From Aurifilum marmelostoma (taxonomy: Eukaryota > Ascomycota > Sordariomycetes > Diaporthales > Cryphonectriaceae), in assembly GCA_027559495.1 (NCBI GenBank), contig JAMXSV010000028.1, positions 248,001 to 312,000 on the forward strand: a DNA stretch of 64,000 nucleotides, read 5' to 3'. A program made the translations under genes and the position numbers. The notes beneath the pieces were generated by a model. That model had not been told where the DNA came from, searched no databases, and was given only the letters and a program-made list of their open reading frames with translations. Positions 32,924 to 45,379 of this stretch are shown in pieces; position 1 is the first letter of the stretch, and each line of letters opens with the position of its first letter.

Positions 32924-35900
32924 CTATCGCTTCCTCGTGTCCCGTCCCTTCTTCTTTCCCTTCTTCTTGTCCTTTGGTAGATCCAATGGTGTACCCTCGA
33001 GCATCTTCCCCATGGTATCCAGCATGAATTGGTCAATGTTATGCACCCGCTCTCCCCAGGCATTGTACTCAGGCTCCGCCTCATCCTCGACGACGACAGC
33101 ACCTGTGTCCACAGTCTCGGAGAACAGGCCAAGGCCGCTTCGCCCGGGCGCAGCAGAACCCTCGCGAGGAGTGCCCTGGATCGTACTTGTCGCGCCAGAG
33201 CCGGGCTTGTTGGTCTCGGAAAAATCGGCATCGTCCTGCTGGATCTCCTTTTCTGCGGCCCTGGCGGCAGCAACATCTTCCGTGTCTTCAGCCTGCTCGA
33301 GCACCTTGGTCGCAGTCCGTGTATCGCTCGTCTCGACGCCGCCAAGGACGAGATCCATAGCGGCATTAGCAGCTTCGTCATTCTCACCCATGAGCCGGCC
33401 CGCCACGTCCTGCACAGTCACCTGTCGGCTGTTTTTGAAGTAGTCGGTTGTGAACTCGCCTTCCTGGATAACCACGTCGTCGAGCATTTGCTTCTGGCTG
33501 GCCTTGCGCAGGATGTTGGCTTCGATCGTGTGCTCGCTGACGAGGCGGTAGATGTGCACGTCGCGCGTCTGTCCGATACGATGGCATCTATCTTGACATT
33601 GCTTGTCCATGGCGGGGTTCCAGTCCTGGTCATAAAAGATGACCGTGTCGGCCCCGGTAAGGTTGAGTCCCAGGCCGCCAGAGCGGGTGGAGAGGATGAA
33701 GCACAGGATGCGGTTGTCGACGTTGAAGCGGTCAGTAAGAATCTGTCGCTGCTCGACTTTGGTAGACCCGTCAAGACGGAGATACTTATGGCCATGGATG
33801 TTGAGGAACTGCTCGAGAATGTCCAAGACCTTGGTCATCTGTGTAAAGATGAGAGCACGATGACCACCAGCCTGGAGCTTGCGGAGGAGTTTGTCAAGCG
33901 CCTGAAGCTTGCCGCAGTCGTATTGAAGGAGGCGCTTGTCAGGGAACTGAATGGACAGCCTCATGCGAGATTCATGCCAAGGGTCAATGGGCCGCTCAGG
34001 TGGTATGAAAGGCAGCCGTCGGGCAGGAGCAGAGAGCTTGAGGTCGGCATCGGTGAAGGCCTCGACGCCTTTTGTGCCAAGAAACAATGGGTCCAGGTCC
34101 CTTGTAACAACTGCTGGTGTCACACAGGCAAATTTCGAGATGATTCCTTCCATGGATGCGGCTCGCTGATCCAAGGTTGGGATCATGGTGCGCAGCACAA
34201 AGGAATCCTCCTCAAACCAGCTCATGACCAGCTTAGGAACGCGTGGTCTCGGCTTGTATGGCCGCTTATCGATCCCGATAGTCAGGAAGTCCCGCAAGCT
34301 TTTGCCATACACGGGCCGCTGCTCTCTACCAAGAGCACTGAGATACCGATAATGCTGCAGCTCCTCGAAACGGTGCCACCGTGATCGAGTGTCGAGGAAA
34401 GCTACATTGGAGCTGACAGTGGTGGGATCGAGTGCCTGATAGGCTGATTGTGCTCTCACCCGCTGGGCGTCCCGCAGGTTGAACAGAATGCTGTGGGCGC
34501 TGAGCTGGTGTATGCGCTCTGCATGCGCTCTCGACATGTGCTCGTTCCGAGCAGGCAGGAGGTTGAGAACGCCGAGGTTCACCCTGGCGATCAGGTCCTC
34601 GGCCAGCAGCTTGCCGCGGACCAGCCGCTCGGTCGTGTTGTACTCTGCTGTGACGGACTTGTCCATGCGAAAAGACGTCATGATCGGGCGATCCACGAAG
34701 AGATCGGGATGATTGCAAACCTTCCGCAGCTGCATCAGACAGTTGATGATGGAGAGATAGTTGCCCGAAGACAGTGTTTCTCGTGTCTCAGAGCGGGCAA
34801 GGAATCCATCATAGAGCTCTCTCTGGCGTTTGGAGAGGCGACAGAACGTCACGTGTTCAATCTTGGCGGGCATCTGCTTCTCGACATCGGCCTTCAACCT
34901 TCTCAGCAGATAAGGCCGGAGGACCTTGTGTAGCTTCGAGATGATGGCCCGAGCCTCATCGTCCATCTGTTCACGGCCGTGCTCGAGAATCTGCGACTCG
35001 GGCCGAGCGAACCAGTCGTGGAACTCCTTCAGATCCGCGAAGCCCCCGACGCCATTCTCAGATGGCATAAGGAAGAAAAGGAGAGACCACAGCTCCGTGA
35101 GATTGTTTTGTAGGGGCGTTCCCGTGAGGAGCAGACGAGAGTGGGTGTTGAATCCAAGTAGTGTTTGCCATCTCTGCGACCTGAAGTTTTTGATGTTGTG
35201 GGCCTCGTCGAGAATCATGTAGTGCCACCTTCGCCGCCTGAAGACCTGGTTGTCTTGCAGTACAATTTGATATGAGGTGATGCACACGTTCCAAACATCA
35301 TCATTGGACCAGCCTTGGCGTTTTCTCTTGCGTTCCTCCTGTGTGCCGTAGTACGTGAGTATTTTGAAACCCGGGCACCACTTCTTAAACTCCATCTCCC
35401 AGTTGAGCATCACGCTGGTTGGTACAATGACGAGATGGGGTCCCCACACCTCGTGAACGCAGGCCAGATGTGCCAATAGCGCGATGGTTTGAATAGTCTT
35501 ACCCAAACCCATCTCGTCTGCCAGGATGCCATTCGTATTGTTCGCATAGAGACCTGCGAGCCAGTCAAGACCATAGTGCTGGTACTCACGCAGCGTACCG
35601 CGGAGGAGGAAAGGCACTTCGGTGCGTGGTGCTGTTGGTTGCTCAGACACAGACCTGCTGAGGTCTTGAAGTGCGCTGGATGGCTCAACAGATGTGGCCG
35701 TGTCAACTTCTGATGGTTTTGTATCTGTCGTTCGAGGGGACTGGCTGCGTTCGGGGCTTGCCGGATTGGTTGTGACTTCGGCTTCAGGGCTTGTCCGTGC
35801 AAGCTCCGACGAGGGCGCCTTGGCGGTCGAGTCCGTTGGTGCAGATTCCTTGTTCTCAGTGTGCGTCTTGAGAGTCTGGGTGTCCTTGGGGACGCCATTG

Positions 35901-38117
35901 ACCTGTAGCCCTGGGGAATGACCGTCTGCCTTCACAGCGTCGACTTCAGCCAATGTCATGCCTCGAGCTCCATTTTCCACCAGGAGGGGCGCATCTGCGG
36001 CTGGTCGATCCTCTGTGTTCCCATTCGCGTCCACCATCTCTTCATCTTCTGCCTTCTCTTCCTGCAGCTTTTTAAGCTCTTTCTTGCCGAAAAACAGGCC
36101 GAGAAGACCAGATGGTTGATCGTCCTCCTCGTCGCTCCCTTCGTCTTCGCCGGAGCCGCTGTCAACGGTCTCGTCATCTGTCGAGCCCATGTCGTCGTCC
36201 ATGTCGACCGATTCGTCACTTGTATCATCATCCATCGTGCCGTTCACCTCTGCCATTGATACCTCGGTTGGATCTGCTGCATCTTGGTCGTCGAGATTCG
36301 GTAGGTCTGCGTATTTGGCCCTGAGCTGTTCTTGTGTCAAGCCCTCATCTGATGCCACCGACTTACGGTCGTCATCCTCGTCAGAGGAAGACATAGTGTC
36401 CTCATCGTCGCCACTGTCTTCCTCAGCGCCTGAGCCGTGATCGAGTTCCGAAACCTGACTCTGCTCCAGATCCGAATCAAGGTCGTCATCGTCATCGTCA
36501 CCCACGTGCTCGCTGTCGGTGATGTCTGAATCAAACTGTGCCTGGCGCGCCAGGAGCTGTTGCTCAGAACGAGACACAGCTTCCTGGAGGGCAGCTTTCA
36601 CACGTCTCTGTTCCTCGGCCTCCCAGTCCTCTAAGCGTCGACGATTCACTTCTGTTCTGACATTCTCCCATGTGCCGAGGAGGGCTTTCATGACAAGACG
36701 GTATCGCGCAAGCCAAAGCTCACGGGCTTCCCGCTCCAATTCCTCGGTGGTCTTTGGTTGCCGAGCCCTCCAAACGGCCTGGCACGCCTCGGCCAATTTC
36801 TTTGCTTTCTCTCTGTGGTCTTTCTGCTCCCTAATCATCCACTTCCGAAGATTCTGCGACGCTTTGACCACATAATCCATGTGCGCATACTGGCGAACCT
36901 CTTCAGCACGTTCAGGCAGATACACGGAACAGTTCTCACCAAGCAGACCGTCGGGTCGTGCCTCGTCCTCGATGCGCATGATGATCTTGGCTTCGCCAAG
37001 GGCGGCCTCGTCGGTGAGAAGCGGCTCATCCTCGGGCAGCATCTGACCGCCGTCTGCTACAGGTAGGGTGTCGGCAATCTTGAAGTATTCCTCGAGATTT
37101 GAAGCAAGTCTCTTCGGTTGGACTCGTTGGGGGTGCAGGAGCGGGAGCTCTGTTAGGGGGGAGGTCCGGCCTGCTGGCACGTAGCTTCAGCCGTGACGTG
37201 GTTCTTGTCGTCTGAGGGGCATGTGCGTCTTCGTCTACGCCATCGCGGGCACTTCGTGAGGGTCGTCGCGTCCTAGCAGATGATCGGATAGGCTGGGTTG
37301 GCGGCGGCGGCGACGGTCTGCGGTTCCTGCTCGGCATCGACTTCGTTTCTGTCCCTAAGGACTTTCGTGTAGAGGCCTTGTGGGACGCAGTGGTCTTGGA
37401 CGCGAGGGCCTTGCTGGCCGACGACACTCTCTTGGTAGCCTGGTGCGAAGGGGTCTGTCCATTGCTCGAGGCATATTTGTTCTTAGACTGGGGGCTAGTC
37501 TGCGAGTACGATTTCCTGGTAATCCTCTTCTCGCTGTTTAGCTGATCTAGAGGAACGGTGTTGAGGCGTCCTGACTTCCGCTTGCCACCCTCTATGATGG
37601 TTGTCGGACCGTCAGCTTCAAACTTCTTCCAAGGCGGCGACTCGTAGATCTTGCGCGCCTTGGAGCCGGGTGGCGGAGGCGTTGAGTCTCGTGTACGCCG
37701 TCGCTTGGCAGGCCGTCCATCTTCAGGTGTTCGGGCCTCGTCCGGCACATGGCCATTTGTGGTGTCATCCCGTTCCTCCTTGATGGCATTCTTCTTGGTC
37801 TGGGTACTACCCCTGAGGGCCAAGAATGTATCATCATCGGATTGCAACTCGGGAGTTGTTGACAGGGCAGACAGGCCGGAGATGTCGGACAAGGGAGAGC
37901 TCGCAGCAGAGGCTGCGCCGTTGACGGCATCGCGTGGAGGTGGAAGATCTTTCGTGACGAGGGGTAGAGGTCTGAGAGGCGGAGATGTGGACCGTCTAGA
38001 GGCGTCCTTGTGGTTGTGGTCGATGGCAGCACGGGTCTGCGCTGCCAGATCGTGATCGAGGTCGGGTGCGGCGGAGGGAGCAGAGGCAGCAGACGCGGTT
38101 GACACCGTCTCCGTCAT
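32924..38117 (-). CDS. SWR1: SWR1 chromatin-remodelling ATPase (apparent frame break)
   Basis: A large Snf2-family gene in two overlapping open frames. The N-terminal frame starts at the ATG at 38117 and runs to about 37160; the second continues to the stop at 32924 (about 1,410 codons). The frames join cleanly if a run of six G at 37156-37161 (plus strand) is one base too long; a 31-base intron would also fit but is too short. The N-terminus is low-complexity and basic. An HSA-type Arg/Glu-rich region is followed by a long acidic stretch, the DEMGLGKT ATP site, the DEAH box (35199-35210), and a helicase C domain with STRSGGLGLNLTGAD and CHRIGQTRDV. The split ATPase with a long insert is typical of SWR1, which places H2A.Z in chromatin. 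Either an assembly error or a true frameshift; an essential-type gene argues for error. Confidence 0.9.
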
Positions 38118-38707
38118 AGCGACGCGGGGAGGTAAGGCGACGGGAAGGGACGAAAGGGTCGCGTTCTCCACAGGTTCGGCATCTGATGGGCCCAAAATAA
38201 CGTCTACCGGTGTATAGGGATGGAATCTGTCTTCAGACAAATTTTGCGCATGTCTGAGGGCCTGTACGAGGCTGCAGGGCGGAAAACAAGGCGTTGACGG
38301 TCGTTGTCAGCGAAAACTTTGAGATGGCAGAAAACCCCATGAGCAAACAGACCCGGCACCGCTACCCAATGCCACCCCAGCCCGCAGACCGCGCCTCGCC
38401 CAATCTGAGCAGCGTGTTACTAACTGACGCACGGACCCACTTTTACCTGCACAAGAATGCCTGAGGCAGCAAGTTTTTGACCTCATCGTCGCCGCGGGCT
38501 TGGTTCGAGAGCTTGGTTCGATCGCAACGCTGATTAGACCGGGCCTGTTTAGCAAATACTGACGCATCAACACGTACCAATTGCAATCACGTCCGGACTG
38601 CATCTTGGTCTCAGAGGAAAAGCCAAAGTAGGCGCCCCATCTTTTCCCTTCCTCCCAGGCCCAGCGCCAGGTTCATTGCCAAGTCTAACAACAGCAATCG
38701 ACGACAG
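38118..38707. promoter_or_regulatory. Divergent promoter between SWR1 and NDUFB8
   Basis: About 0.59 kb between two housekeeping starts. The frame stays open above the chosen SWR1 ATG to 38240 but without another ATG. No TATA box seen. Confidence 0.45.
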
Positions 38708-39417
38708 ATGCTCTCTCGTGGGGTTGCGCGGGCCTCGACCCTGCGGTCAGCAGCCTCCGCCGTTGCAGCCAGACGACTCCCGATTGTCCAGCAGCGGACC
38801 TTTCTACCCCCCTACAACGACAAGCTCGACGAGAAGTACCCTGACTACCCGAGCTTGACGGAGGCCGAGGACCCGAACATGGTTCGTCACAAGGTGTTAA
38901 GAGGCGTGAAGTTTGGCGGTACTGGCAAGCACACACCGCGAAGAGGCCATCGAGGCTAACACAGCTCGTATTGCTATAGAATGGCGGCTACGTTCAACCG
39001 CCCCCGATCAAGAGACAATTCAGGGACCCCCACGGCGACTGGTGGGACAAGCAGGAGAGGAGGAACTTTGGGGAGCCATGCCACGAGGACTACGACACCC
39101 TTGGCATATTCACGCCTCATGAGTACACTTGGGTTGCCCCAGGCAAGGGTCTCTTTCAGGTCGGCGTGTTCATCGCAACATTCCTCAGTCTGTGCTACGC
39201 GATCAAGTTGACGTACCCCGACCGGCCATCGTTCCCAAGAGAGTTTGAAGGAGGCCTCGAGCGTGAGCTCGGAGGAGCAGGCGCAGTCAAGGTGAGCGAA
39301 GAACCAGCGACAATCACGTTTCTAGCGAGGTTTAAGTGGACACAACTGACAAGCTACAATCAGGCGAGGGCACCAGAGGATCCAGAGCCGTTCCAAGACG
39401 AGGTAGACGTGGACTAA
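38708..39417 (+). CDS. NADH:ubiquinone oxidoreductase subunit NDUFB8 (ASHI) family
   Basis: Three exons: 38708-38881, 38980-39291 and 39364-39417, 179 aa. Intron 1 has the less common donor GTTCGT and a GCTAACA branch site; removing it joins EDPNM to NGGYVQPPPIKRQF. Residues 1-30 are Arg/Ala-rich, as in a mitochondrial targeting peptide. RDPHGDWWDKQERRNFGEP and the single membrane helix (about 118-135, FQVGVFIATFLSLCYAIKL) identify the accessory complex I subunit. It acts in the inner-membrane arm of complex I. It is divergent from SWR1. Confidence 0.88.
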
Positions 39418-40163
39418 GGGCATGTACATTAGAAAGCATGGTCGGAATACAAGACAAGGGAAGGGACAATAAGAGAAAGAATAAAAAAAATAAAGATAAA
39501 ATGGTACAGCTGAACTGAGGCGAGCGAGACTTGAACACTGCCAATCTGCATGGCTAGTCGCCATCAAGAAAGTGCGCCAACTGCACCCTCCTTTCTGTCG
39601 TCCTGCCCAAGGCAGATATCCCCTACCTTCCGTCTTCCACAACAAACTTAGAGATAACGAGCAGCAGGATAGAATCAGGGTTAAAGGTCTAGACGCCCAC
39701 GAGATGACGGTCGAGCGACAATGTCCCATCAGCGCCATCAACGAAGAAAGCGCATCTGGGCTGAGGTGGCAGGACAGCTCCGACAAATACGGTCTAGATT
39801 GCGATGAAGCTGGCAAGTGTTTGTTCCTGAAGTCAGGTCCTCTGTGTTGACGGGCATTATTTGTCCCGAAATAGGAAGGGTTTAGTGTGCAATGTGTTTG
39901 CTGCAGGAACATCCGTCTCTTGAGGAAGGCACGGCGTGAGACCAATAAAGCCTAGAGACAACCTCTGAAAACAATGCGTCTGTGCCCTCTCGGTCTTCTC
40001 TCCTATCTCTCAACCCTACCTCATCATTCTCCTCCATCAGAGGTCTCTTCTACACATAGACTTCCCTTGCTGACTGCGATCTCGCTTCTCTTTTTCTTCT
40101 TTCCCTCCCTTGTAGTACTCATACACACGCGCCAGACACAGAACCCCCCCTCCTACCCAAGTC
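39418..40163. other. Spacer and CT-rich leader of the next gene
   Basis: About 0.75 kb. The last 200 bases are pyrimidine-rich, as in a fungal 5' leader. A minus-strand stretch near 39520-39590 resembles a tRNA B box but does not fold as a tRNA. Confidence 0.45.
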
Positions 40164-42168
40164 ATGCGTTACGACGATTGGGATGTGCTCCTATTTCCTT
40201 CTGGCCGTGATGGTCGAGTTCCACTGAAGGAGTTCAAGGTCAACTGCCATGTCATTCCTGATAATGAGTTCTCCCATAATCGGAGCGGCTATGGCCTGCC
40301 TGCCATGACCTGTTTCACACCCTCTCTTGAGCCCGGATCCAACTTCCACATTTCCATTCATTGCTGGGGGACACCTCAGATCAGCCAGTATGCTCTGAAC
40401 TACAGCAAGCACCCGGAGCTGGTGAAATTCGAGGCCCGTATCTTGGTTGATGGCCGCATGGTGGCGTAAGTCCTGTGTCAAAAACTCTATTTCCATATCC
40501 TTCTTGGTCGCTAATAAACAGCTGGACCTACACAGCTCGACATCCTTCGAGCCTCTTGGACAGTGGCCGCACCTCATCACCACCACTTGCGGTATGTGTT
40601 GTCAACAAGACTGCCAGAGGTCTGCACCGGCTTGTCGGTTTTGTTGACACTCTTTTGTCAGCAGAAATGTCCAAGAAAGGAGAGCTCGAGCCCCTCAGAT
40701 TCCCCTCATTCCGTCGTGAATTGCTCTACCAAAGCCACTGGAATCCTGCAGACGAAGTTGGACGCATCAAGATCATTATTAGCGAGGGCTTCCCTAGGGA
40801 CTCGCCATCCAACCCCATAGAGCGTGTCAAGAACGTTGTCGTCTTCGCTTTTCAGCATGCCCCCTTGGGTCAGTTCATTCTCCTCCCGTCCGACCAGCGC
40901 TCACAGAAGATCATGCTAAGCGCTTCGCAGACATCCTCGAGGCCAACGGAATCGCCTGGCCCAACCCTCAGATGTGGCGACGTCCTCAGAACAACTCGGG
41001 CATCACCGTACCGACCTACCATCCAGACGATGGTGCCGATTCCCACTTGCACTCTCCACGACGACGATCCTACGTTGGTCGAGGCACAGGAAGCTCGGGA
41101 GTGGTAGCCGCTGGTGTTCAGGGCTCACTGACACCACAGATTGCAACTGCCTTCAACCCGGCTGTCTGGTCGCAGGCCATCCTACCGTCCTGCCAGAAGA
41201 GCTCTGGGTCCTCGAGTTCTGGTTTCATCGAGCCTTTCAGCGAGGCCGCCTACCAGGAGTGGGTGGGCTCCCTGGGGCTACCCTCTCAGCATCAAACTGT
41301 CGAACCAAAGTCAATCTGGCCTGGCGCCACAGCTCGAACTAGCAGTACCAAGCACAGGGAACAAGATGTAAACATGCCAAACATGTCGGACTACTTGTCA
41401 TCCACTATGGACCAGGGCATTGGATCGGATCTCATTGCCTTCTCAGGCCCAAGCCTAGACGAAGACAGTCATACGGAGGCCCTCAAAGTACCTACCAATA
41501 CCCCAACCGCGTTCGTGGGCACGGATACCTTGGGAGCAGGTTAGTAGTCTCCCAGGTAGGCAGACAACTTCCTGATCAGCACTAATGATAGTATGTGTCC
41601 AGGCCAGGTAGAGCACGAATTCCCCAACGCAGAAGTATCTAGTGACCTGGCCAGCTCTCTTACTTATTCCCTGCTGAACCAGCCGCACCCACTCGACGGC
41701 GCCGTCCATCCGCATCAGATCCCCTTGCCGGCGTCTGATGTCCGATCCCGGAAAGAGAATCGCCACCTGAACAGTACCAGCTCTGTGAACTCGCCTTCCA
41801 ATCCATCACCGTCGATTGAGGCACAGATTCGCAAATTCTCGCAGACGGGCAATGCCTTTGGTGTCATCAGCCACGACCGCGACTCCTCAGGTTCAGGTCC
41901 AACTTTCAGCCGTCGCACATCTGCCGGTGAGTTCGGTGCCAATATCACGAACCAGGCCACGCCAAATCCGCCATATGCTGGATTCGCTGCATCTGTCAAC
42001 GCACCTGAAGGCGGGAGTGAGAAGGGCACGAAGCGGGGTCGCAACTTCACCCCAGCGAGCGCAAGGGCGATTGATGAGGAGGACGAGCCCCGTCGAGTCA
42101 GCCCAAGAATGCGCCTCACTACTGCAGTTTCCACAAAGACCGATAAGCCGAATCGGATTGACGAGTAG
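40164..42168 (+). CDS. Conserved fungal protein of unknown function
   Basis: Five exons: 40164-40465, 40536-40591, 40662-40868, 40931-41539 and 41603-42168, about 579 aa. The start is MRYDDWDVLLFPSG. The N-terminal 240 residues form an ordered region with SIHCW, GQWPHLI and VVVFAFQHAPLDILEANGIAWPN, which I associate with a widespread Pezizomycotina protein without known function. The rest is Ser/Pro/Thr-rich and disordered, ending in a basic and acidic patch. The acceptor at 40661/40664 is an ambiguous CAGCAG. No signal peptide or membrane helix is present. The set of introns is inferred from the frame and from similarity I remember, so exon 2 is the least certain. Confidence 0.7.
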
Positions 42169-44047
42169 GAATCGAACGGACGAGTACCAGTGCACCATCT
42201 GTATATCGCCAACTTACGCTGCGCATTGAATATTACAATGAGAAAAGGAGACCTGGCTGGCATTGACTCGCCATTGGGGATCGACATTTTTTATCTGAGT
42301 TTTTGGGACGGAGCAGAGGCTAGTCATTTACATTTGCGTTCATTTCGGTTGTTGCTCACAACGACATGCCGGGTTGCCTGTTGTGTACTCCCGCATGTAC
42401 GGCCTGATAGTGCTATCTCGCGATCCTGGTTCATGCTGCTGTTGTATTTATATCCCATTCTGAACAACGTAGACCCTAATAAAGAAGCTGACCACACCAT
42501 TGATGAAATTTCGGCCGCAAACCCCCTCGGAAAACACAACGGCGGCCACTAGCAAATTGATGAAGCATGCGCGAAGACTTCTAGGACTTCCGGCTTGATT
42601 GTCTGTTGCTGCGGATGGATAGAAACAGGTCTAGTGTTCTGCCGCGGTGGATAGCTGACAGAATCCCTTGTAGACCCCCGACATCCCCTATCCCCGTGAC
42701 CATCAAACAGTTGTGATCCGAGCGAGCTGCCTTGTCAATGCTGCTTCTCGAACTGGCTCACGAAACAAGAGGGTTTACTTGTATTTGACTGCAGCTTAGC
42801 CGATGAAGTCATGAAATCGTAGCACTCTGCCTCGACTTGAATTACTGATTGGCATAGCTAGACGAGAATTGTCCGGACCCGCTCCAAGGTCAGAGTTTAT
42901 CTGTACAGGCCGTCTTCACTCAAGGTGATCCAAGCTCTCACTTGTGGAGAAGAAAATGGCCGACGACATCTTTTGGACCACCTCTGTGTGTGAATCCCAG
43001 AATCTTGCGAATCCGAACCCTGCCCCAAGGAGAGCGATGACCCACGTGGAAGCGCGTGCTGGCTACAGGGGACGTTTTCAGCTCAAGAGGGGTCACACCA
43101 TACCGCCCACGCCACGTGTGTTTGGACCACTGATCCTGCGGGTTTCACTGCCGTTCATATTCGGAACATGGCCAGGGCGCAATAAGGCTGCGCTGAGCCT
43201 AGAGACAACTGCTCTGTATGAGACTAACCTCCCCGCACCCTTCTCACCGCCAGGCTCTACAAAAACAGAGCGATGAAATTCAAGACACGGCCCCCATCAG
43301 AGTTTTGTAATTCAGACGATCCTTTATTTTGCTGCTGGGGATTCTGAATGCATGTTCGTGCTGGCTCAAGGCCAGAGGATGAGGTCTCGTCGCTCTCAAG
43401 ATCGGCAAATACGAGGATTCTCCTGCATATCCAAGAATGGCACTCTATTTTGTTGGGACAGCAGGGCTCAGTAAATCCTCCGCTTAACCATTTTGATATT
43501 GGGCCCTCTCTGTCAGGCCCTGCATCAAGGACCCCAAGCGAGATGCAGGTAAGCCGCAACGTGTTGCAGCTCAATTTCCCGTGGCATGGCAACTAGGTAC
43601 TCAGACACGGTATAAGCGCTCCCCGGATTATCCATACATCTGCTTTTGTGGACACAACTTTTGGTTCTGGGCCCCGGGCGCGAAAGCAAGTGAACTAAAG
43701 TCGACACAGTCCAGCCGCTCTCGCCCCCCCCCCCCCCGGGGCCCCGACTGCCTCCTCCCCATAGCCAAAAGTGCCATACCGCCTCGACGCATCCCTCTCA
43801 TCTCAACATTCATGCTTTCCTGATTGTGCGGTTCGTGGACCGGGGGTTTGATTACAGTGCAGCCTGTCGCACTTGATCGGATATAGATGTCATACATCAG
43901 CCACTCGTCCACACCCAACCCATTTCTCCCTTTGGTACCTCTCCCGCTTCGCTGTGCGAAATTGATGCGCCATTCTGTTCATCTGAGAACGCTCGCACAG
44001 AAGCTTTCAGGGCCTTTCGCGTACTTCTGAGCCTCGAGGAGGCGTCC
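42169..44047. other. Intergenic stretch, no gene recognised
   Basis: About 1.9 kb. The frame opening at ATG 42956 (106 codons, plus) shows no family feature. A run of 14 C lies at 43724-43737. Nothing else recognised. Confidence 0.5.
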
Positions 44048-44813
44048 ATGAGTTCCAGCAATGCGGCGTTGGCCTTGGAGGGCGGGCTGGACGCCAACAG
44101 GGGCGGCGGGATTCTAGCCATCTCGATCTTTTTCATGGTTTTTGGGACGTGGGTCTTCTTGCTACGCTTTGTGGCACATCGCGTCGCGGACAGTCCAGTC
44201 TTCCTGGAGGACTGGTTGATGATTCCGTCCTACATACTCATGATGGGACTATGCATCGACCTAATATTATGTGAGTTCAAGAAACACTCGCCTCTCTCTC
44301 ATCTGGTATTCGTGCTCCGCTCACAAGCAGCTCGCAAGGTGCCTCACTCGGCGGTGCTGGTCGACACGAGGCCTGGATCCTCCTGAACAAGCCCGTCGCC
44401 CTCGTCAAGTTTGCGCAGACACTCTTCGCCATGGAGATCCTATACAGCATGGCTATCGCCATCATGAAGACCTCGATCCTGCTCCTGTACCGCCGCATAT
44501 TTGGCGTGGAGCGCTGGTTCCGCCATTTCACGTGGGCAATGATCGTGTATGTGTGGCTCTGGGCCCTGAGCGAGACCATCGTTGCTATTGTCCAGTGCAC
44601 TCCCGTCGCCTACCAGTGGGACAAGACAATGAACGGTGTCTGCATCGACCAGCTGGCGACGTATCGGTTCATACCACTTCCAAACGTCCTGCACGACGTC
44701 GTGTTATTGGCGCTGCCGACGCCCATGATTTGGGCACTGCAGAAGGTCTCGCGGGTGCAGAAGATAGCACTTACGGTGGTATTCTTGATCGGCTCTTTGT
44801 AAGCTCTCGCCCA

Positions 44814-44844
<31 letters not shown>

Positions 44845-45379
44845 ATGGTCAAGACGTCTGCCATATACGAACATTCATATGTCATCATAATCACACATCT
44901 CTGCTGACTCGCTCAACGCAGTGGCTGCATCGCCTCCATCATCCGCGCCTACTACATGTTCATGCTCACGTCCAACTCGGACCAGACCTGGCAGGTGAAC
45001 AACCTCATCTGGACGATCGCCGAGCCAGGCAGCATCTTCATCTGCGCCTGCGTGCCCGTGCTCTGGCCCATGGTCCGCCGCGTCTTCAGCCTCCCCCTCG
45101 GAGCCGACGCGCATCGAGGGCAAGCAGGGCACCACCGTGCTGCTCCCGCGCGGCGCCTGGGCGCGGCGCAACGCCACCCCGCCGCGCACGCCCAACAACT
45201 ACGACCTGAAGCTGCTGCACGGCGTGGAGGCGCCCGAGGGGGAGAAGAAGGCGCGTATGCATGATCACCTGTACCTGGGGCCGATCAGGTACCAGGTCAA
45301 GCAGGATCCCAGGTGGGGGGCGAGTCGGCCCGAGTTTCACTGGGATGCGTCGAGGGCCAGCCCGGCGAGGGCGGTGTGA
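44048..45379 (+). CDS. Rhodopsin-like seven-helix fungal membrane protein (likely frame break)
   Basis: Three exons: 44048-44270, 44339-44798 and 44922 onward. Seven hydrophobic helices match the fungal rhodopsin-domain/Pth11-like group. Typical segments are FLEDWLMIPSYI, EILYSMAIAIMKTSILLLYRRIFG and a Cys-bounded loop with CTPVAYQWDK...GVC. Read literally, the frame ends at 45264 with an Ala/Arg/His-rich tail. A one-base shift in the C run at 45093-45097 gives a far more protein-like hydrophilic tail ending at 45379 (about 379 aa). Intron 2 contains 18 consecutive C. The substrate or ligand is unknown; Pth11-like members act in surface sensing. Confidence 0.75.

Noticed and set aside
33029..34384. 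451-codon open frame on the plus strand
   Set aside because: It is antisense to the SWR1 helicase C domain, which has clear motifs; the frame has no family features.
39520..39590. tRNA gene on the minus strand
   Set aside because: GTTCAAGTC resembles a B box, but the T stem, anticodon stem and acceptor stem do not pair.
40869..40906. 38-base intron in the conserved protein at 40164
   Set aside because: Too short; the acceptor at 40930 gives a 62-base intron with a GCTAAG branch site and a better protein junction.
42956..43276. 106-codon frame on the plus strand
   Set aside because: No signal, domain or neighbouring exon supports it.
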